64,000 nucleotides of DNA from Mesorhizobium sp. B2-4-3 (GCF_006442815.1 NZ_VFVL01000021.1:43003-107002), one strand, 5' to 3'. Numbered from the stretch's first letter, positions 1 to 8,824 are shown. Notes: generated by a model from the sequence alone, not told the origin. Numbers and translations: made by a program.

Positions 1-25
1 CGCTCGGGGATGAGGAGCTCGTCCT

Positions 26-448
26 GTGAGCGAAGTCACCTCCCGGCGCGTGGTGCTGCAGCCCTCGACCACCGAGGTCATATTCGCCTGGTTCCAGCGC
101 GCGATCGCCGGCTACTGCCTTTTGTTCGGCATCCTCTATTGGATCCGCCTGATCGGCATCTATCCGGGCGAGCTGTGGCGCTTCGACCTGATGCCGGTGC
201 ACTGGCAGGTGGCGGCGGCCATGCTCGCCGTCTTCTTCCCCTTCGCCGCCGCCGGCCTCTGGATGCTGGCGTCCTGGGGGCCGGTGATCTGGTTCATCTG
301 CGCGGCGACCGAGACGGTGATGTATGCCGGCTTCCCCGATCTCTTCGGCCATCGGCTGCTGATCGTCGTCTCGCATGCCTGCGTGGCCTTGCTCTACATC
401 GTCTTTCGCGTCACCATATGGCTGCAGAAGCGCCAGCTTCGCCAATAG
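26..448 (+). CDS. DUF6163 family membrane protein
   Basis: A 140-residue integral membrane protein of unknown function. It shows four hydrophobic segments at about residues 20-40, 60-85, 88-105 and 110-132, and ends in a basic cytosolic-type tail. It begins with GTG at 26, with a GAGGAG ribosome-binding site about eight bases upstream. The family (DUF6163) is known from Rhizobiales and, as I recall, often precedes ldtR, as here. That position suggests a cell-envelope role, but the sequence shows no catalytic motif. The family call is from recognition of sequence and context, without a search. Confidence 0.75.
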   Translation: MSEVTSRRVVLQPSTTEVIFAWFQRAIAGYCLLFGILYWIRLIGIYPGELWRFDLMPVHWQVAAAMLAVFFPFAAAGLWMLASWGPVIWFICAATETVMYAGFPDLFGHRLLIVVSHACVALLYIVFRVTIWLQKRQLRQ

Positions 449-567
449 GCTGAAGCTGCTTTCCGGATCGGTTTGGCGGCCTCGTTACGCCCCGAAATCC
501 ATTGGCTAAATCTTTAGGTTAATTGTTCTTGCTCGGGTGACCGATCGTTAAGCGTCTTCCGAAACCT

Positions 568-579
568 CTTACCGGTAAG
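568..579. promoter_or_regulatory. 12-bp perfect palindrome upstream of ldtR, candidate operator
   Basis: CTTACCGGTAAG reads identically on both strands and lies about 108 bases before the ldtR start, in the AT-richer leader between the DUF6163 gene and ldtR. MarR-family dimers bind palindromes and commonly autoregulate, so this is a candidate LdtR site. I saw no second copy before ldtP, which weakens the case. Confidence 0.3.
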
Positions 580-686
580 CTCTTGTTAGCCCTGGCGTTT
601 AAGTCGAATTTTATGAGTATTCGATAGTGTCGCGATCAAGGTGAAAAACAAAAAATCACCAAGGCGACAAACGAGAGGCAAAGACA

Positions 687-1202
687 ATGATCAATTCGCG
701 TCCGGCGGCGAAGACCGCAAACGTATCCGACGATCGCCGCGAGGCCATCCGCTCGCTGTACATGGAATCGCTCCAGCTGGTGGAGCGTCTGCACCGCCGC
801 CTGCTTGACGTGATCAAGGACGAGTTCGACCGCAACGGCCGTTCCGACATCAACGCCATCCAGGCGCTGCTGCTCTTCAACATCGGCAATTCGGAGCTGA
901 CCGCCGGCGAGCTGCGCTCGCGTGGCTACTATCTCGGCTCGAACGTGTCCTACAATCTGAAGAAGCTGGTCGACCTCGGCTTCATCAACCACCAGCGCTC
1001 GCGCATCGACCGCCGTTCGGTCCGCGTCTCGCTGACGCCGAAGGGCAACGAGGTGGCCGACGTCGTCGCCGGTCTCTACGAGCGCCATGTCGGTTCGATC
1101 GAAGCGGTCGGCGGCATCAACACCGACGAGTTCAAGCAGATGAACCGTGCGCTGCAGCGGCTGGACCGCTTCTGGAACGATACGATCGCGTATCGTATGT
1201 AG
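687..1202 (+). CDS. ldtR: LdtR, MarR-type transcriptional regulator of L,D-transpeptidase
   Basis: A 171-residue winged-helix regulator. Residues about 20-55 form a helical dimerisation segment, about 60-120 the winged helix (ELTAGELRSRG helix, recognition stretch GSNVSYNLKKLVDLG, wing with SRIDRRSVRVSLT), and the rest a C-terminal dimer helix. LdtR of Candidatus Liberibacter asiaticus and Sinorhizobium is known to activate the L,D-transpeptidase gene ldtP and to affect osmotic tolerance. Here ldtP lies on the same strand 1.4 kb downstream. The ATG at 687 has a purine-rich site (AAAGACA) in front. The call is strong on sequence character plus the ldtP partner. Confidence 0.85.
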   Translation: MINSRPAAKTANVSDDRREAIRSLYMESLQLVERLHRRLLDVIKDEFDRNGRSDINAIQALLLFNIGNSELTAGELRSRGYYLGSNVSYNLKKLVDLGFINHQRSRIDRRSVRVSLTPKGNEVADVVAGLYERHVGSIEAVGGINTDEFKQMNRALQRLDRFWNDTIAYRM

Positions 1203-1352
1203 GCATCCGAAGCTTGGAACATCGAAGCCGCGCCAAAGAGGCGCGGCCGAGATAGCAAGCAACCGCGAACGCGTCATCATCTATAGAAGCCGATCCCGGC
1301 GCCTTCTCGTTCGCCAAATTTCAGACCGCGCTGGGGCCAAGGTTCCGCGCTC

Positions 1353-1784
1353 CTATGAGCATGGTCTTATTCTAAAACGGCCCAAGTAACCTGGAACCGC
1401 CTTCCAGCGAACAAGGTGGGCATCGTTGAAAATATCGGACGGCAATTTGAAATGCGCGCTTATCTGTAGATTTTGCTCGCCACAGCCGAAGCCAAAGCTG
1501 TAGTTGATGTCAGGGCAGAGTTGATGTCCATCTCCTCCATAGAAAGTCAGTATGGTGTCGATCGTTCCGTTGGCGATTTGGTAGCCGAATGACGAGCTTA
1601 TTCTTACGAAATCGAAAGAAGATTTTGGATAAATGAATACGGTCCCATGAGCGTAGTATATAATCTTGTCAGGGTCTTTTGCCGCCGAAAAAGAAATAGA
1701 GCCCTCGACGTTGATTAGTTTCGACCCGACGCGGTCACCCCGTTCAGCGATTGTAGCAGTCGGTTCTTCGAGTTGGTGTTTCAT
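1353..1784 (-). CDS. Orphan hypothetical protein, AT-richer than neighbours
   Basis: A 143-residue protein I do not recognise. It has no signal peptide and no clear membrane segment. Its composition (many Ser, Phe, Ile and Tyr; a Cys/Gly stretch FGFGCGEQN near residue 100) and codon use differ from the GC-rich neighbours: codons such as ATA, TTA and AAA are frequent. It stands alone on the minus strand between ldtR and ldtP, which are usually close together. That suggests an acquired insertion. The start ATG at 1784 has a GGGGAT-like site a few bases upstream (minus-strand reading GAGGGGATAGATA). Confidence 0.5.
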   Translation of the reverse strand: MKHQLEEPTATIAERGDRVGSKLINVEGSISFSAAKDPDKIIYYAHGTVFIYPKSSFDFVRISSSFGYQIANGTIDTILTFYGGDGHQLCPDINYSFGFGCGEQNLQISAHFKLPSDIFNDAHLVRWKAVPGYLGRFRIRPCS

Positions 1785-2598
1785 TATCTATCCCCTCTGG
1801 CGCCGCTGCGCGGTCTAATATGGCGCGCGGAATGAATCAAAGCGTCTGGCGACTACATGTCAAGGCGGAGCCGCTTCGAGGCGATGGGCGACTGATCCTG
1901 ATGATCGTGCTGTGTGTTTGCTTCTGAATTCAGTGAACCCATGCGCATCGCCACGCATCGTTAAAGTGTAGGCGCCGGATTGCAAACGCAATTGGGTGCG
2001 CTACGCCACAATCGCGACTTTCCACTTGAGGGGTTACTAATGCGCAGGGTAATCGCACCAACTCTCTTGGCAGGTTTCGTGGTTGGAAGTGCCGCACCTG
2101 CCGTGTTTGACGAGGCTGGGTGCTACGCCAGTCTCGCGCGGCGGGCTCAGCCCCAACGTAAAGCCCCGTCGATTACCAGATCTACGACGTCAACGATTAA
2201 TGTGATGCTCAATGGCTCGGGCGCGCCCGGTTGCGACTATATGATCGAGCAATTCGAACCTCTGTGTCCAAAGCGGTGGGGTAGGAGCAGGGCGTAACGC
2301 CCGGCAGGGACACGACTGCGACCACCGATGCAAAAAGGCACCGCTATGATTTCTTTCACCTTGCCTCCGCAAGCAAATCGCGGGCCAAGGCCACGTTGCC
2401 GCCATAATCGCGGTCAATGCGGATGGTGGGTGATGCTGCGGGCCTGTGCCCCGCGCTCCTTGGAACCTGCGTGGCGGCAGCGCGTTTCTGGCGGCCGAGC
2501 GATGCGGGTCATGGTTGGCGAATTGTTAAGTTTGCCGCCCCTAGAGTGCGGACCAAGCCGCCCGGCAAGCGAGTTGAGCGAGAGCGATTAAGCAAAGA
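1785..2598. other. 814-bp region with no convincing gene
   Basis: Between the orphan gene and ldtP I see only short open frames. One (ATG at 2040, to 2297) begins with a signal-peptide-like stretch (MRRVIAPTLLAGFVVGSAAP) followed by sequence without recognisable character. It may be a small secreted protein or a decayed gene. Frames at 2328-2611 look non-coding. The ldtP promoter and any LdtR site should lie in its right part, but I could not point to one. Confidence 0.4.
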
Positions 2599-3861
2599 AT
2601 GTCTGCCATGAGAACCAGCCGCCGTTTCTTCCTGACCGGAGCCTCCGCGCTCGCCGCTGCCGTGGTCGCCGGCCATGCCAGCGCGCAGGACGTGATCGGG
2701 GACATCCTGAAATCCTCGACCCGTGGCAATTGGGACGACCAGTTCGACGCCCGCGGCAACGACACCAACAAGGTCGCCTCGACGCTGCCGATCTTCAGCC
2801 AGCAGACGGTCGCCTTCACCGAGCAGGCGGTGGCGCAGTATCAGAACATCGTCTCCCAGGGCGGCTGGGAACAGGTTCCGGCGACCAAGAAATTGCAGCT
2901 CGGCGTCGACGATCCGGATGTCGTTCCGCTGCGCAAGCGCCTGATGGTCTCGGGCGATCTGCCGCAGAGCGCCGGTATTTCGACGGCCTTCGATTCCTAC
3001 GTCGACTCGGCCGTCAAGCGCTTCCAGCTTCGTCACGGCCTGCCGGCCGACGGCGCCATGGGCAAATACACCTATACGGCGATGAACGTCTCGGCGCAGA
3101 TCCGGCTCGGCCAGTTGCAGACCAATCTGCAGCGCCTGAAGGAAAAGGCTGGCACGCTCGGCAGCCGTTATGTGCTGGTCGACATTCCGGGCGCCCAGAT
3201 CGAAGCGGTCGAGAACGACCGCGTCGTGCTTCGCCACACGGCGATCGTCGGCAAGATCGACCGTCAGACGCCGATCGTGAACTCGAAGATCAATGAGATC
3301 ATCGTCAATCCGTACTGGAACGCGCCGGTCTCGATCGTGCGCAAGGACATCATTCCGCTGATGCGGAAGGACCCGAACTACCTCAAGGACAGCCACATCC
3401 GCCTGTTCGCCCCGGACGGCAGCGAGGTCGATCCGATGACCATCGACTGGTCGACGGACGATGCCGCGAAATACCGCTTCCGCCAGGATCCGGGCAGCAA
3501 CAACGCGATGGCCTCGGTCAAGATCAACTTCCCGAGCCCGGACGGCGTCTACATGCACGACACGCCGCAGCAGAGCCTGTTCGGCAAGCTGATGCGCTTC
3601 GATTCCTCGGGCTGCGTGCGCGTCCAGAACGTGCGCGACCTCGTCACCTGGATCCTGCGCGACACGCCCGGCTGGGACCGCCAGCATTTCGAGGCGGCGA
3701 TCAAGACCGGCGAGAACACGCCGATCAATGTGGTCAATCCGGTGCCGGTCCACTTCCTCTATCTCTCGGCATGGTCGACGGCTCCGGGCGTCGTGCAGTT
3801 CCGCGACGATATCTACGCCCTTGACGGCGCTGCCGAGCTTCAGATCAGCTCCGCGCAGTAA
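2599..3861 (+). CDS. ldtP: L,D-transpeptidase LdtP (YkuD family), Tat-exported
   Basis: A 420-residue periplasmic enzyme that forms 3-3 cross-links or attaches proteins to peptidoglycan. Residues 1-31 are a twin-arginine-type signal (SRRFFLTG then a hydrophobic core and AGHASAQD). A peptidoglycan-binding-like segment spans about 110-165 (AVKRFQLRHGLPADGAMG). The YkuD catalytic domain follows, from about 195 to 360. Its active site is visible as MHDTP with His320 and the SSGCVRV loop with nucleophile Cys339. The C-terminal 60 residues are an extension also seen in rhizobial homologues. It is the expected target of LdtR, encoded upstream. A strong hairpin terminator follows the stop. Confidence 0.9.
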   Translation: MSAMRTSRRFFLTGASALAAAVVAGHASAQDVIGDILKSSTRGNWDDQFDARGNDTNKVASTLPIFSQQTVAFTEQAVAQYQNIVSQGGWEQVPATKKLQLGVDDPDVVPLRKRLMVSGDLPQSAGISTAFDSYVDSAVKRFQLRHGLPADGAMGKYTYTAMNVSAQIRLGQLQTNLQRLKEKAGTLGSRYVLVDIPGAQIEAVENDRVVLRHTAIVGKIDRQTPIVNSKINEIIVNPYWNAPVSIVRKDIIPLMRKDPNYLKDSHIRLFAPDGSEVDPMTIDWSTDDAAKYRFRQDPGSNNAMASVKINFPSPDGVYMHDTPQQSLFGKLMRFDSSGCVRVQNVRDLVTWILRDTPGWDRQHFEAAIKTGENTPINVVNPVPVHFLYLSAWSTAPGVVQFRDDIYALDGAAELQISSAQ

Positions 3862-3880
3862 GTATCTGATCCTTAAAAGA

Positions 3881-3911
3881 AAAAAGGCCGCTCTCGCAGC
3901 GGCTTTTTTTT
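3881..3911 (+). terminator. Rho-independent terminator of ldtP
   Basis: An inverted repeat GCCGCTCTCGCAGCGGC at 3887-3903 is followed by eight T residues. It lies 25 bases after the ldtP stop. Confidence 0.85.
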
Positions 3912-4011
3912 ATAACAGCCGCTGGTTCACCAGCCGCGCCACGGCCTGCGCGCGGTTCACGGCGCCGAGCTTGCGCCTGGCATTGTCGACATGGAAACGC
4001 ACCGTGGCTTC
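3910..4011 (-). pseudogene. LuxR-family regulator remnant (C-terminal HTH only)
   Basis: Only the last 33 codons survive. They read EATVRFHVDNARRKL, then GAVNRAQAVARLV, NQRLL and stop, which is the second half of a LuxR/GerE helix-turn-helix as in quorum-sensing regulators. Reading upstream on the minus strand, similarity stops abruptly at 4011, where a gene end on the opposite strand begins. The remnant is too short to work and has no start. Its stop codon overlaps the T-run of the ldtP terminator. This is evidence of a past deletion or rearrangement here. Confidence 0.65.
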
Positions 4012-4013
4012 GA

Positions 4014-4127
4014 CTCTATGAAGGCGATGACATCCTTTCGCTCATCATCTCGAAGGCCATGATGCTGGCCGACGACGCGCACATTGAGAACCAGTCGATC
4101 TTGGGCCAGATCGGCACCCGGCGGTAA
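4014..4127 (+). pseudogene. C-terminal fragment of an unidentified protein
   Basis: The frame LYEGDDILSLIISKAMML, ADDAHIENQSILGQIGTRR, stop, has protein-like composition. It starts without any initiation codon right at the break where the LuxR remnant ends. I do not recognise the parent family. The two fragments lie with their broken ends facing each other, as expected for a deletion joining two genes. Confidence 0.35.
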
Positions 4128-4213
4128 GCCGCCTGTCGATAACGCCTACGCCTCGAAGACCGGTTGGGGGGCGCCCGGCTGGACGCAGCGCATTCAATTG
4201 CCCATGGTCGGGC

Positions 4214-4320
4214 GACTAGAGCATGATCCCGAAAAGTGGGAACCGGTTTTCGGAGAAAGATCATGCTCCAACAAAGAGCTAGGCCGTGATGGCGATTCAA
4301 CGAAACGCCATCACGGTCTA
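4214..4320. repeat. AGAGCATGATC-type double-hairpin repeat, copy 1
   Basis: The unit begins AGAGCATGATCCCGAAAAG, has the core AACCGGTTTTCGG, and closes with GATCATGCTC, so the first half folds into one hairpin. A second hairpin follows (stem GGCCGTGATGGCG / CGCCATCACGGTC, loop ATTCAACGAAA). A full second copy lies at 58977-59078 and shorter relatives at 8272-8324 and 9944-9994. Repeats of this type are common between genes in Mesorhizobium. Confidence 0.8.
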
Positions 4321-4334
4321 GCCGGAATCGCGCC

Positions 4335-5975
4335 ATGGACGTCGCCGTCTTCATTCTCGTCGTGCTCGCCTTCGTAACCGTTTCCGGTGCGCTGGTGCGG
4401 CTGGTGCGTGTGCCGCTGCCGGTGCTGCAGATCGCGATCGGCGCCGCCCTGGCCTGGCCGGCACGCGGCCTGCATGTCGAGATCGACCCCGAGCTTTTTC
4501 TCCTGGTGTTCATTCCGCCGTTGCTGTTCGGTGACGCGTTCTCGGCGCCGAAGCGCGAGCTGATCGCGCTGCGCAGCCCGATCCTCGACCTCGCCATCGG
4601 GCTCGTCTTCTTCACCATCGTCGGTTTCGGTTACGCCTTGCATTGGCTGGTGCCGAGCATCCCGCTGGTCGTCGCCTTTGCTCTGGCCGCCGTGCTGTCG
4701 CCGACCGACGCGGTCGCCGTGTCCTCGATCGTCGACCGCAATGTCGTCCCGGCGCGGCTGATGCACATATTGGAAGGCGAATCCCTGCTCAACGACGCCT
4801 CGGGCCTGGTGATGTTCCGCTTCACGGTCGCGGCGGCGCTGACCGGCAGCTTTTCGTTCGCCGCGGCATCCCTGAGCTTCCTCTTGGCTGTGGCGATCGG
4901 CATTCTCGCCGGCATCGCGGCGCTGTTCATCGCGGCGAAGTCGTTGCAGGTGCTCAGTCGCATCACCAGCACACCGGCCGAAGCGCAGGTGCTGGTCATG
5001 GTGCTGTTGCCCTTCGTCGCCTATCTGATCGCGGAGCATTTGAACGCGTCGGGCATTCTGGCGGCGGTCACCGCCGGCCTTCTGACAGGATACTCCGGCA
5101 TCGTCCGCCACATGGCGGTCTCGGCGCGCATCCAGACGATCTCGCTCTGGTCGATGCTGATCTTCATGTTCAACGGCTCGCTGTTCATCCTGCTTGGCCT
5201 GCAGCTGCCCGACATCATCCGCAACGTGCCGCCGGAGCTGACGACCCGGCACTGGCTGTTCGAGCCGGCACTGACCGTCCTCTTGCTCACGCTCTGCCTG
5301 ATCGGCCTGCGCTATGTCTGGATCTGGATCGGCGACATGGGCGCCGTGCTTGCCGCGCGGCTAGGCAAGCGCAAAGCCGAACCCTTTGGCTTTCGCGTCA
5401 GGCTCGCCGGCTCGATCGCCGGCGTGCGCGGCGCCGTCACCCTGGCCGGCATCCTGTCCCTGCCGCTCACCTTGCAGGACGGCTCGCCGTTTCCGGCCCG
5501 CGACCTCGTGATCTTCCTCGCCGCCGGCGTGATCATATGCTCGCTGGCGATCGCGAGCCTCACTCTGCCAAGGGTTTCGCGCGGTCTCGTCGAGCCTGGC
5601 GAGCATCCAGGTGTGGCCGAAGAGCGCCGCGCCCGCGTCGGCGCCGCCAGTGCGGCCATCGCTAGGATCGAAAGCCTGGCCAGCGACGGCAATGAAGGAG
5701 AGGCGGCGGACATGAAGCTTGCCATCGCCGAGAGCGTCGCATCCATCTACCGGCGGCGCATCTCGCTCTCCGACGGCGCCGACGAAGCGCGCGCCGAGGC
5801 TCGTGAATCCGGGCGGATCGAGTTCGAATTCAGGCTTGCCGGCATCGAGGCCGAGCGGGCCGAACTGCAGGCGATGCTTCGCCGTGGCGACATCAACGAC
5901 CATACGGCGCGCAAGCTGTTCACCGAGATCACCTTCTCGGAAGCGATCCTCAAGGGCCGCGACCCGCGGGATTAG
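4335..5975 (+). CDS. Na+/H+ antiporter, CPA1 (NhaP-like) family
   Basis: A 546-residue inner-membrane cation/proton antiporter with about 12 hydrophobic helices in residues 1-415. The CPA1 signatures are clear: SPTDAVAV at 122-129 and GESLLNDASG at 148-157, the latter carrying the Asn-Asp pair of the ion site. A later GVRGAVTLAG motif lies near residue 362. The last 130 residues are a charged cytoplasmic helical domain (EARAEARESGRIEFEF...). It exchanges Na+ or K+ for protons and so serves pH and salt balance. It stands alone between a repeat and glyA. The exact ion preference cannot be read from the sequence. Confidence 0.85.
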   Translation: MDVAVFILVVLAFVTVSGALVRLVRVPLPVLQIAIGAALAWPARGLHVEIDPELFLLVFIPPLLFGDAFSAPKRELIALRSPILDLAIGLVFFTIVGFGYALHWLVPSIPLVVAFALAAVLSPTDAVAVSSIVDRNVVPARLMHILEGESLLNDASGLVMFRFTVAAALTGSFSFAAASLSFLLAVAIGILAGIAALFIAAKSLQVLSRITSTPAEAQVLVMVLLPFVAYLIAEHLNASGILAAVTAGLLTGYSGIVRHMAVSARIQTISLWSMLIFMFNGSLFILLGLQLPDIIRNVPPELTTRHWLFEPALTVLLLTLCLIGLRYVWIWIGDMGAVLAARLGKRKAEPFGFRVRLAGSIAGVRGAVTLAGILSLPLTLQDGSPFPARDLVIFLAAGVIICSLAIASLTLPRVSRGLVEPGEHPGVAEERRARVGAASAAIARIESLASDGNEGEAADMKLAIAESVASIYRRRISLSDGADEARAEARESGRIEFEFRLAGIEAERAELQAMLRRGDINDHTARKLFTEITFSEAILKGRDPRD

Positions 5976-6101
5976 AACTGGACGGGTTTGTCTTGGCGCA
6001 AACCGGCCAGCAAATTTCGCGCCGCAAACGTGGCGGCCCGGAAACAACTGTGTTAATGCGCGGCGACCTCGCAGACCTCCGGCCCCAAGGGAAAGCAAGC
6101 C

Positions 6102-7415
6102 ATGTCAAATGCCGCGGCAGCCTCCAGCAAATTCGAATCCTTCTTCGAGACCACGCTTGCCGATGCCGATCCGGAAATCTTCGGCGCCATCCGCAACGAG
6201 CTTGGCCGCCAGCGCCACGAGATCGAGCTGATCGCGTCGGAAAACATCGTGTCGCGCGCCGTGCTCGAAGCGCAGGGCTCGATCATGACCAACAAATATG
6301 CCGAGGGTTATCCGGGCAAGCGCTACTATGGCGGCTGCCAATTCGTCGACGTGGCCGAGGAACTGGCCATCGAGCGCGCGAAGAAGCTCTTTGGCTGTAA
6401 CTTCGCCAACGTCCAGCCGAACTCGGGCAGCCAGATGAACCAGGCCGTGTTCCTGGCGCTGCTGCAGCCCGGCGACACCTTCATGGGCCTCGACCTGAAT
6501 TCGGGCGGCCATCTCACCCACGGCTCGCCGGTCAACATGAGCGGCAAGTGGTTCAAGGTCATCTCCTACGGCGTGCGCAAGGACGATCACCTGCTCGACA
6601 TGGACGCGATCGAGAAGACCGCGCACGAGACCAAGCCTAAGCTGATCCTGGCCGGCGGCACCGCCTATTCGCGCATCTGGGACTGGAAGCGTTTCCGCGA
6701 GATCGCCGATTCGATCGGCGCTTACCTCATGGTCGACATGGCGCATATCGCCGGCCTCGTCGCCGGCGGCGTGCATCCGTCGCCGTTGCCTCATGCCCAT
6801 GTCGTGACCACGACGACCCACAAATCGCTGCGCGGTCCGCGCGGCGGCATGATCCTGTGCAACGACGAGGATATCGCCAAGAAGATGAATTCGGCGGTGT
6901 TTCCGGGCTTGCAGGGCGGCCCGCTGATGCATGTCATCGCCGCCAAGGCGGTGGCGCTCGGCGAGGCGCTGAAGCCGAGCTTCAAGGCCTATGCCGAAAG
7001 CATCGTCGCCAATGCCAAGGCGCTGGCGTCCAGCCTGCAGGAGACTGGCCTCGATATCGTCTCGGGCGGTACCGACAACCACCTGATGCTGGTCGACCTT
7101 CGGCCGAAGAACGCTACCGGCAAGCGCGCGGAAGCAGCGCTGGGCCGCGCCAACATCACCTGCAACAAGAACGGCATCCCGTTCGATCCGGAAAAGCCGT
7201 TCGTGACGTCGGGCGTACGCCTCGGCACGCCGGCCGGCACCACGCGCGGCTTCGGCCAGGCCGAATTCCGCGAGATCGGCAAGCTGATCGCCGAGGTGCT
7301 GGACGGGCTGAAGGTGGCGAATTCCGACGAAGGCAACGCGGCCGTCGAGGCCGCCGTCAAGGCCAAGGTCACGGCGCTGACCGACCGCTTCCCGCTCTAC
7401 CCTTATCTCGGCTGA
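6102..7415 (+). CDS. glyA: Serine hydroxymethyltransferase
   Basis: A 437-residue cytosolic PLP enzyme that interconverts serine plus tetrahydrofolate with glycine plus 5,10-methylene-THF. It is full length for the family. It shows the N-terminal IELIASENIVS motif, the YAEGYPGKRYYGGC substrate segment and the PLP-lysine motif TTTHKSLRGPRGG with Lys241. An AAGCAAGC leader and an AGGGAAAG site precede the ATG. It heads the glyA-hyp-nrdR-rib series known from other rhizobia. Confidence 0.97.
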   Translation: MSNAAAASSKFESFFETTLADADPEIFGAIRNELGRQRHEIELIASENIVSRAVLEAQGSIMTNKYAEGYPGKRYYGGCQFVDVAEELAIERAKKLFGCNFANVQPNSGSQMNQAVFLALLQPGDTFMGLDLNSGGHLTHGSPVNMSGKWFKVISYGVRKDDHLLDMDAIEKTAHETKPKLILAGGTAYSRIWDWKRFREIADSIGAYLMVDMAHIAGLVAGGVHPSPLPHAHVVTTTTHKSLRGPRGGMILCNDEDIAKKMNSAVFPGLQGGPLMHVIAAKAVALGEALKPSFKAYAESIVANAKALASSLQETGLDIVSGGTDNHLMLVDLRPKNATGKRAEAALGRANITCNKNGIPFDPEKPFVTSGVRLGTPAGTTRGFGQAEFREIGKLIAEVLDGLKVANSDEGNAAVEAAVKAKVTALTDRFPLYPYLG

Positions 7416-7534
7416 TCGACGGTCGGTTGCCCCCTCGGTTGTCATCCGTCGGTTGACCGCGCGACCTACGTCATCTTTTATCCCTGCGCTTCGCGCCGCT
7501 CCTTGATTGGGCGGCGCGGCCTACCGGAGACCTG

Positions 7535-8128
7535 ATGATGCGCACTTTCCGTCTTGCCACCCTGGCCCTGTCTGGCTCGCTGGCCGTTGTCGTCCTGTCC
7601 GGCGCGGTTGCGCAGGAGCAGGCGCAGCCCGGCTCCGATATGCCGGCCACCAATACCTTCGGCAAGTGGACCACCATCATCGACACGCTCGATACCGGGC
7701 AGGATGCGCACAAGACCTGCGCCGCCTCGACTGCATTCGTCGACGGCGACGGCAATGCCGGTTCCCTGACGCTGTCGATCTCGACCGGCGATGCGCTGCC
7801 GCCTGACGCGTATCCGGCCATCATGTTCATCATCGACAACGGGAACCTGCCGACCGGCGACAAGATCGCCGCGACCTTCGGCGATCCTGGCGTGAAGGTC
7901 GCCGCGACCGTGACCTCCAACGCCGCCGCGGGTGGTCGTCCCAGCTGGATGGTCGATAACCAGGCCAAGACCAGCCTCGCCTTGCTGCGCGCCATGCGCA
8001 AGGTCACCTCGCTCGATGTGACCTTCGGCAAACAGAAGGTCACCAGCATTCCGATGGACGGCTTCACCAAGGCCTATCGCAATCTCGGAACGTCCTGCGG
8101 TTTCTCGACCAAGGATGTCGCGCCCTGA
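7535..8128 (+). CDS. Conserved secreted hypothetical protein
   Basis: A 197-residue protein with a signal peptide (residues 1-27, ending GAVAQ), probably periplasmic. The mature part resembles small rhizobial proteins of the invasion-associated-locus-B general type: a FGKW segment near residue 45, two cysteines (near 64 and at the CGFST end), and beta-rich sequence. The same slot between glyA and nrdR holds a conserved hypothetical in Sinorhizobium, as I recall. No enzyme motif is visible. The ATG at 7535 (ATGATG, second at 7538) follows a GGAG site at 7527. Confidence 0.65.
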   Translation: MMRTFRLATLALSGSLAVVVLSGAVAQEQAQPGSDMPATNTFGKWTTIIDTLDTGQDAHKTCAASTAFVDGDGNAGSLTLSISTGDALPPDAYPAIMFIIDNGNLPTGDKIAATFGDPGVKVAATVTSNAAAGGRPSWMVDNQAKTSLALLRAMRKVTSLDVTFGKQKVTSIPMDGFTKAYRNLGTSCGFSTKDVAP

Positions 8129-8271
8129 CGCTTGTCGACCGGCCGGGCAGGGGCGCTGGCAATCTTGCTTATGCCTCGCTATCTCTGAGGTATAAAAGGC
8201 TCTAAGCCTTTCGCCCACAGAGTGAGAAGACGCTTCCTTGAATCGCCCTCTCACTCTAAGATTTTGTTTTT

Positions 8272-8324
8272 GAAGCATGATCTTCTCCGAAAAGTCTGCA
8301 ACTTTTCGGGATCACGCCTGAATC
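8272..8324. repeat. AGAGCATGATC-type repeat, short degenerate copy
   Basis: GAAGCATGATCTTCTCCGAA followed by AAGTCTGCAACTTTTCGGGATCACGC is a shortened, inverted relative of the repeat at 4214. It forms a hairpin (CCGAAAAGT / ACTTTTCGG) just upstream of nrdR. Confidence 0.6.
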
Positions 8325-8342
8325 GCGAACCCAAGGCTTCCC

Positions 8343-8822
8343 ATGCGCTGTCCCTATTGCCAGTCCGAAGATACGCAGGTGAAGGATTCGCGTCCCGCCG
8401 AGGATGGCGCGGCGATCCGCAGGCGGCGGGTGTGCCCCGATTGCGGCGGCCGTTTCACGACTTTCGAGCGCGTCCAACTGCGCGACCTCGTCGTCGTCAA
8501 GAAGTCCGGCCGCAAGGTGCCTTTCGACCGTGACAAGCTGCTGCGCTCCGTCGAGATCGCCGTGCGCAAGCGCAATGTCGACCCCGAGCGCATCGACCGC
8601 GCCGTCACCGGCATCGTGCGTCAGCTCGAAAGCTCCGGCGAAACCGAGGTGGCCTCGGGTGAGGTCGGCCGGCTGGTCATGGAGGCGCTGAAATCGCTGG
8701 ATGACGTCGCCTATGTCCGCTTCGCCTCGGTCTATCGCAATTTCCGTGAGGCCAAGGATTTTCACGAGCTGCTGGGCGAACTGAAGGGTGACGAGGAAAA
8801 AACTGAAGAGGACGCCGGCTGA
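8343..8822 (+). CDS. nrdR: Transcriptional repressor NrdR
   Basis: A 159-residue ATP/dATP-sensing repressor of ribonucleotide reductase genes. The N-terminal zinc ribbon has Cys3, Cys6, Cys31 and Cys34 (MRCPYC ... CPDCGG), followed by the conserved TTFERV stretch. An ATP-cone domain spans about residues 48-138, starting VVVKKSGRKVPFDRDKL. It is followed after two bases by ribD, so the two are likely co-transcribed. NrdR is often next to riboflavin genes in bacteria. Confidence 0.96.
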   Translation: MRCPYCQSEDTQVKDSRPAEDGAAIRRRRVCPDCGGRFTTFERVQLRDLVVVKKSGRKVPFDRDKLLRSVEIAVRKRNVDPERIDRAVTGIVRQLESSGETEVASGEVGRLVMEALKSLDDVAYVRFASVYRNFREAKDFHELLGELKGDEEKTEEDAG

Positions 8823-8824
8823 TC

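Noticed and set aside
636..1280. Minus-strand frame opposite ldtR
   Set aside because: Antisense shadow of a recognised MarR-type gene.
2328..2611. Short plus-strand frames before ldtP
   Set aside because: Arg/Pro-rich, overlapping each other, with no ribosome site or recognisable sequence.
2509..3753. Long open frame opposite ldtP
   Set aside because: It is an antisense shadow of high-GC coding sequence, rich in Arg, Asp and His, with no domain. ldtP itself has clear catalytic motifs.
5976..6101. Glycine, SAM or folate riboswitch before glyA
   Set aside because: The 126-base leader shows no aptamer pattern that I recognise.
6105..7445. Open frame on the minus strand across glyA
   Set aside because: Antisense shadow; glyA is unmistakable.
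8129..8342. FMN riboswitch in front of the riboflavin genes
   Set aside because: No FMN-aptamer core elements could be seen before nrdR, ribD, ribE or ribH.
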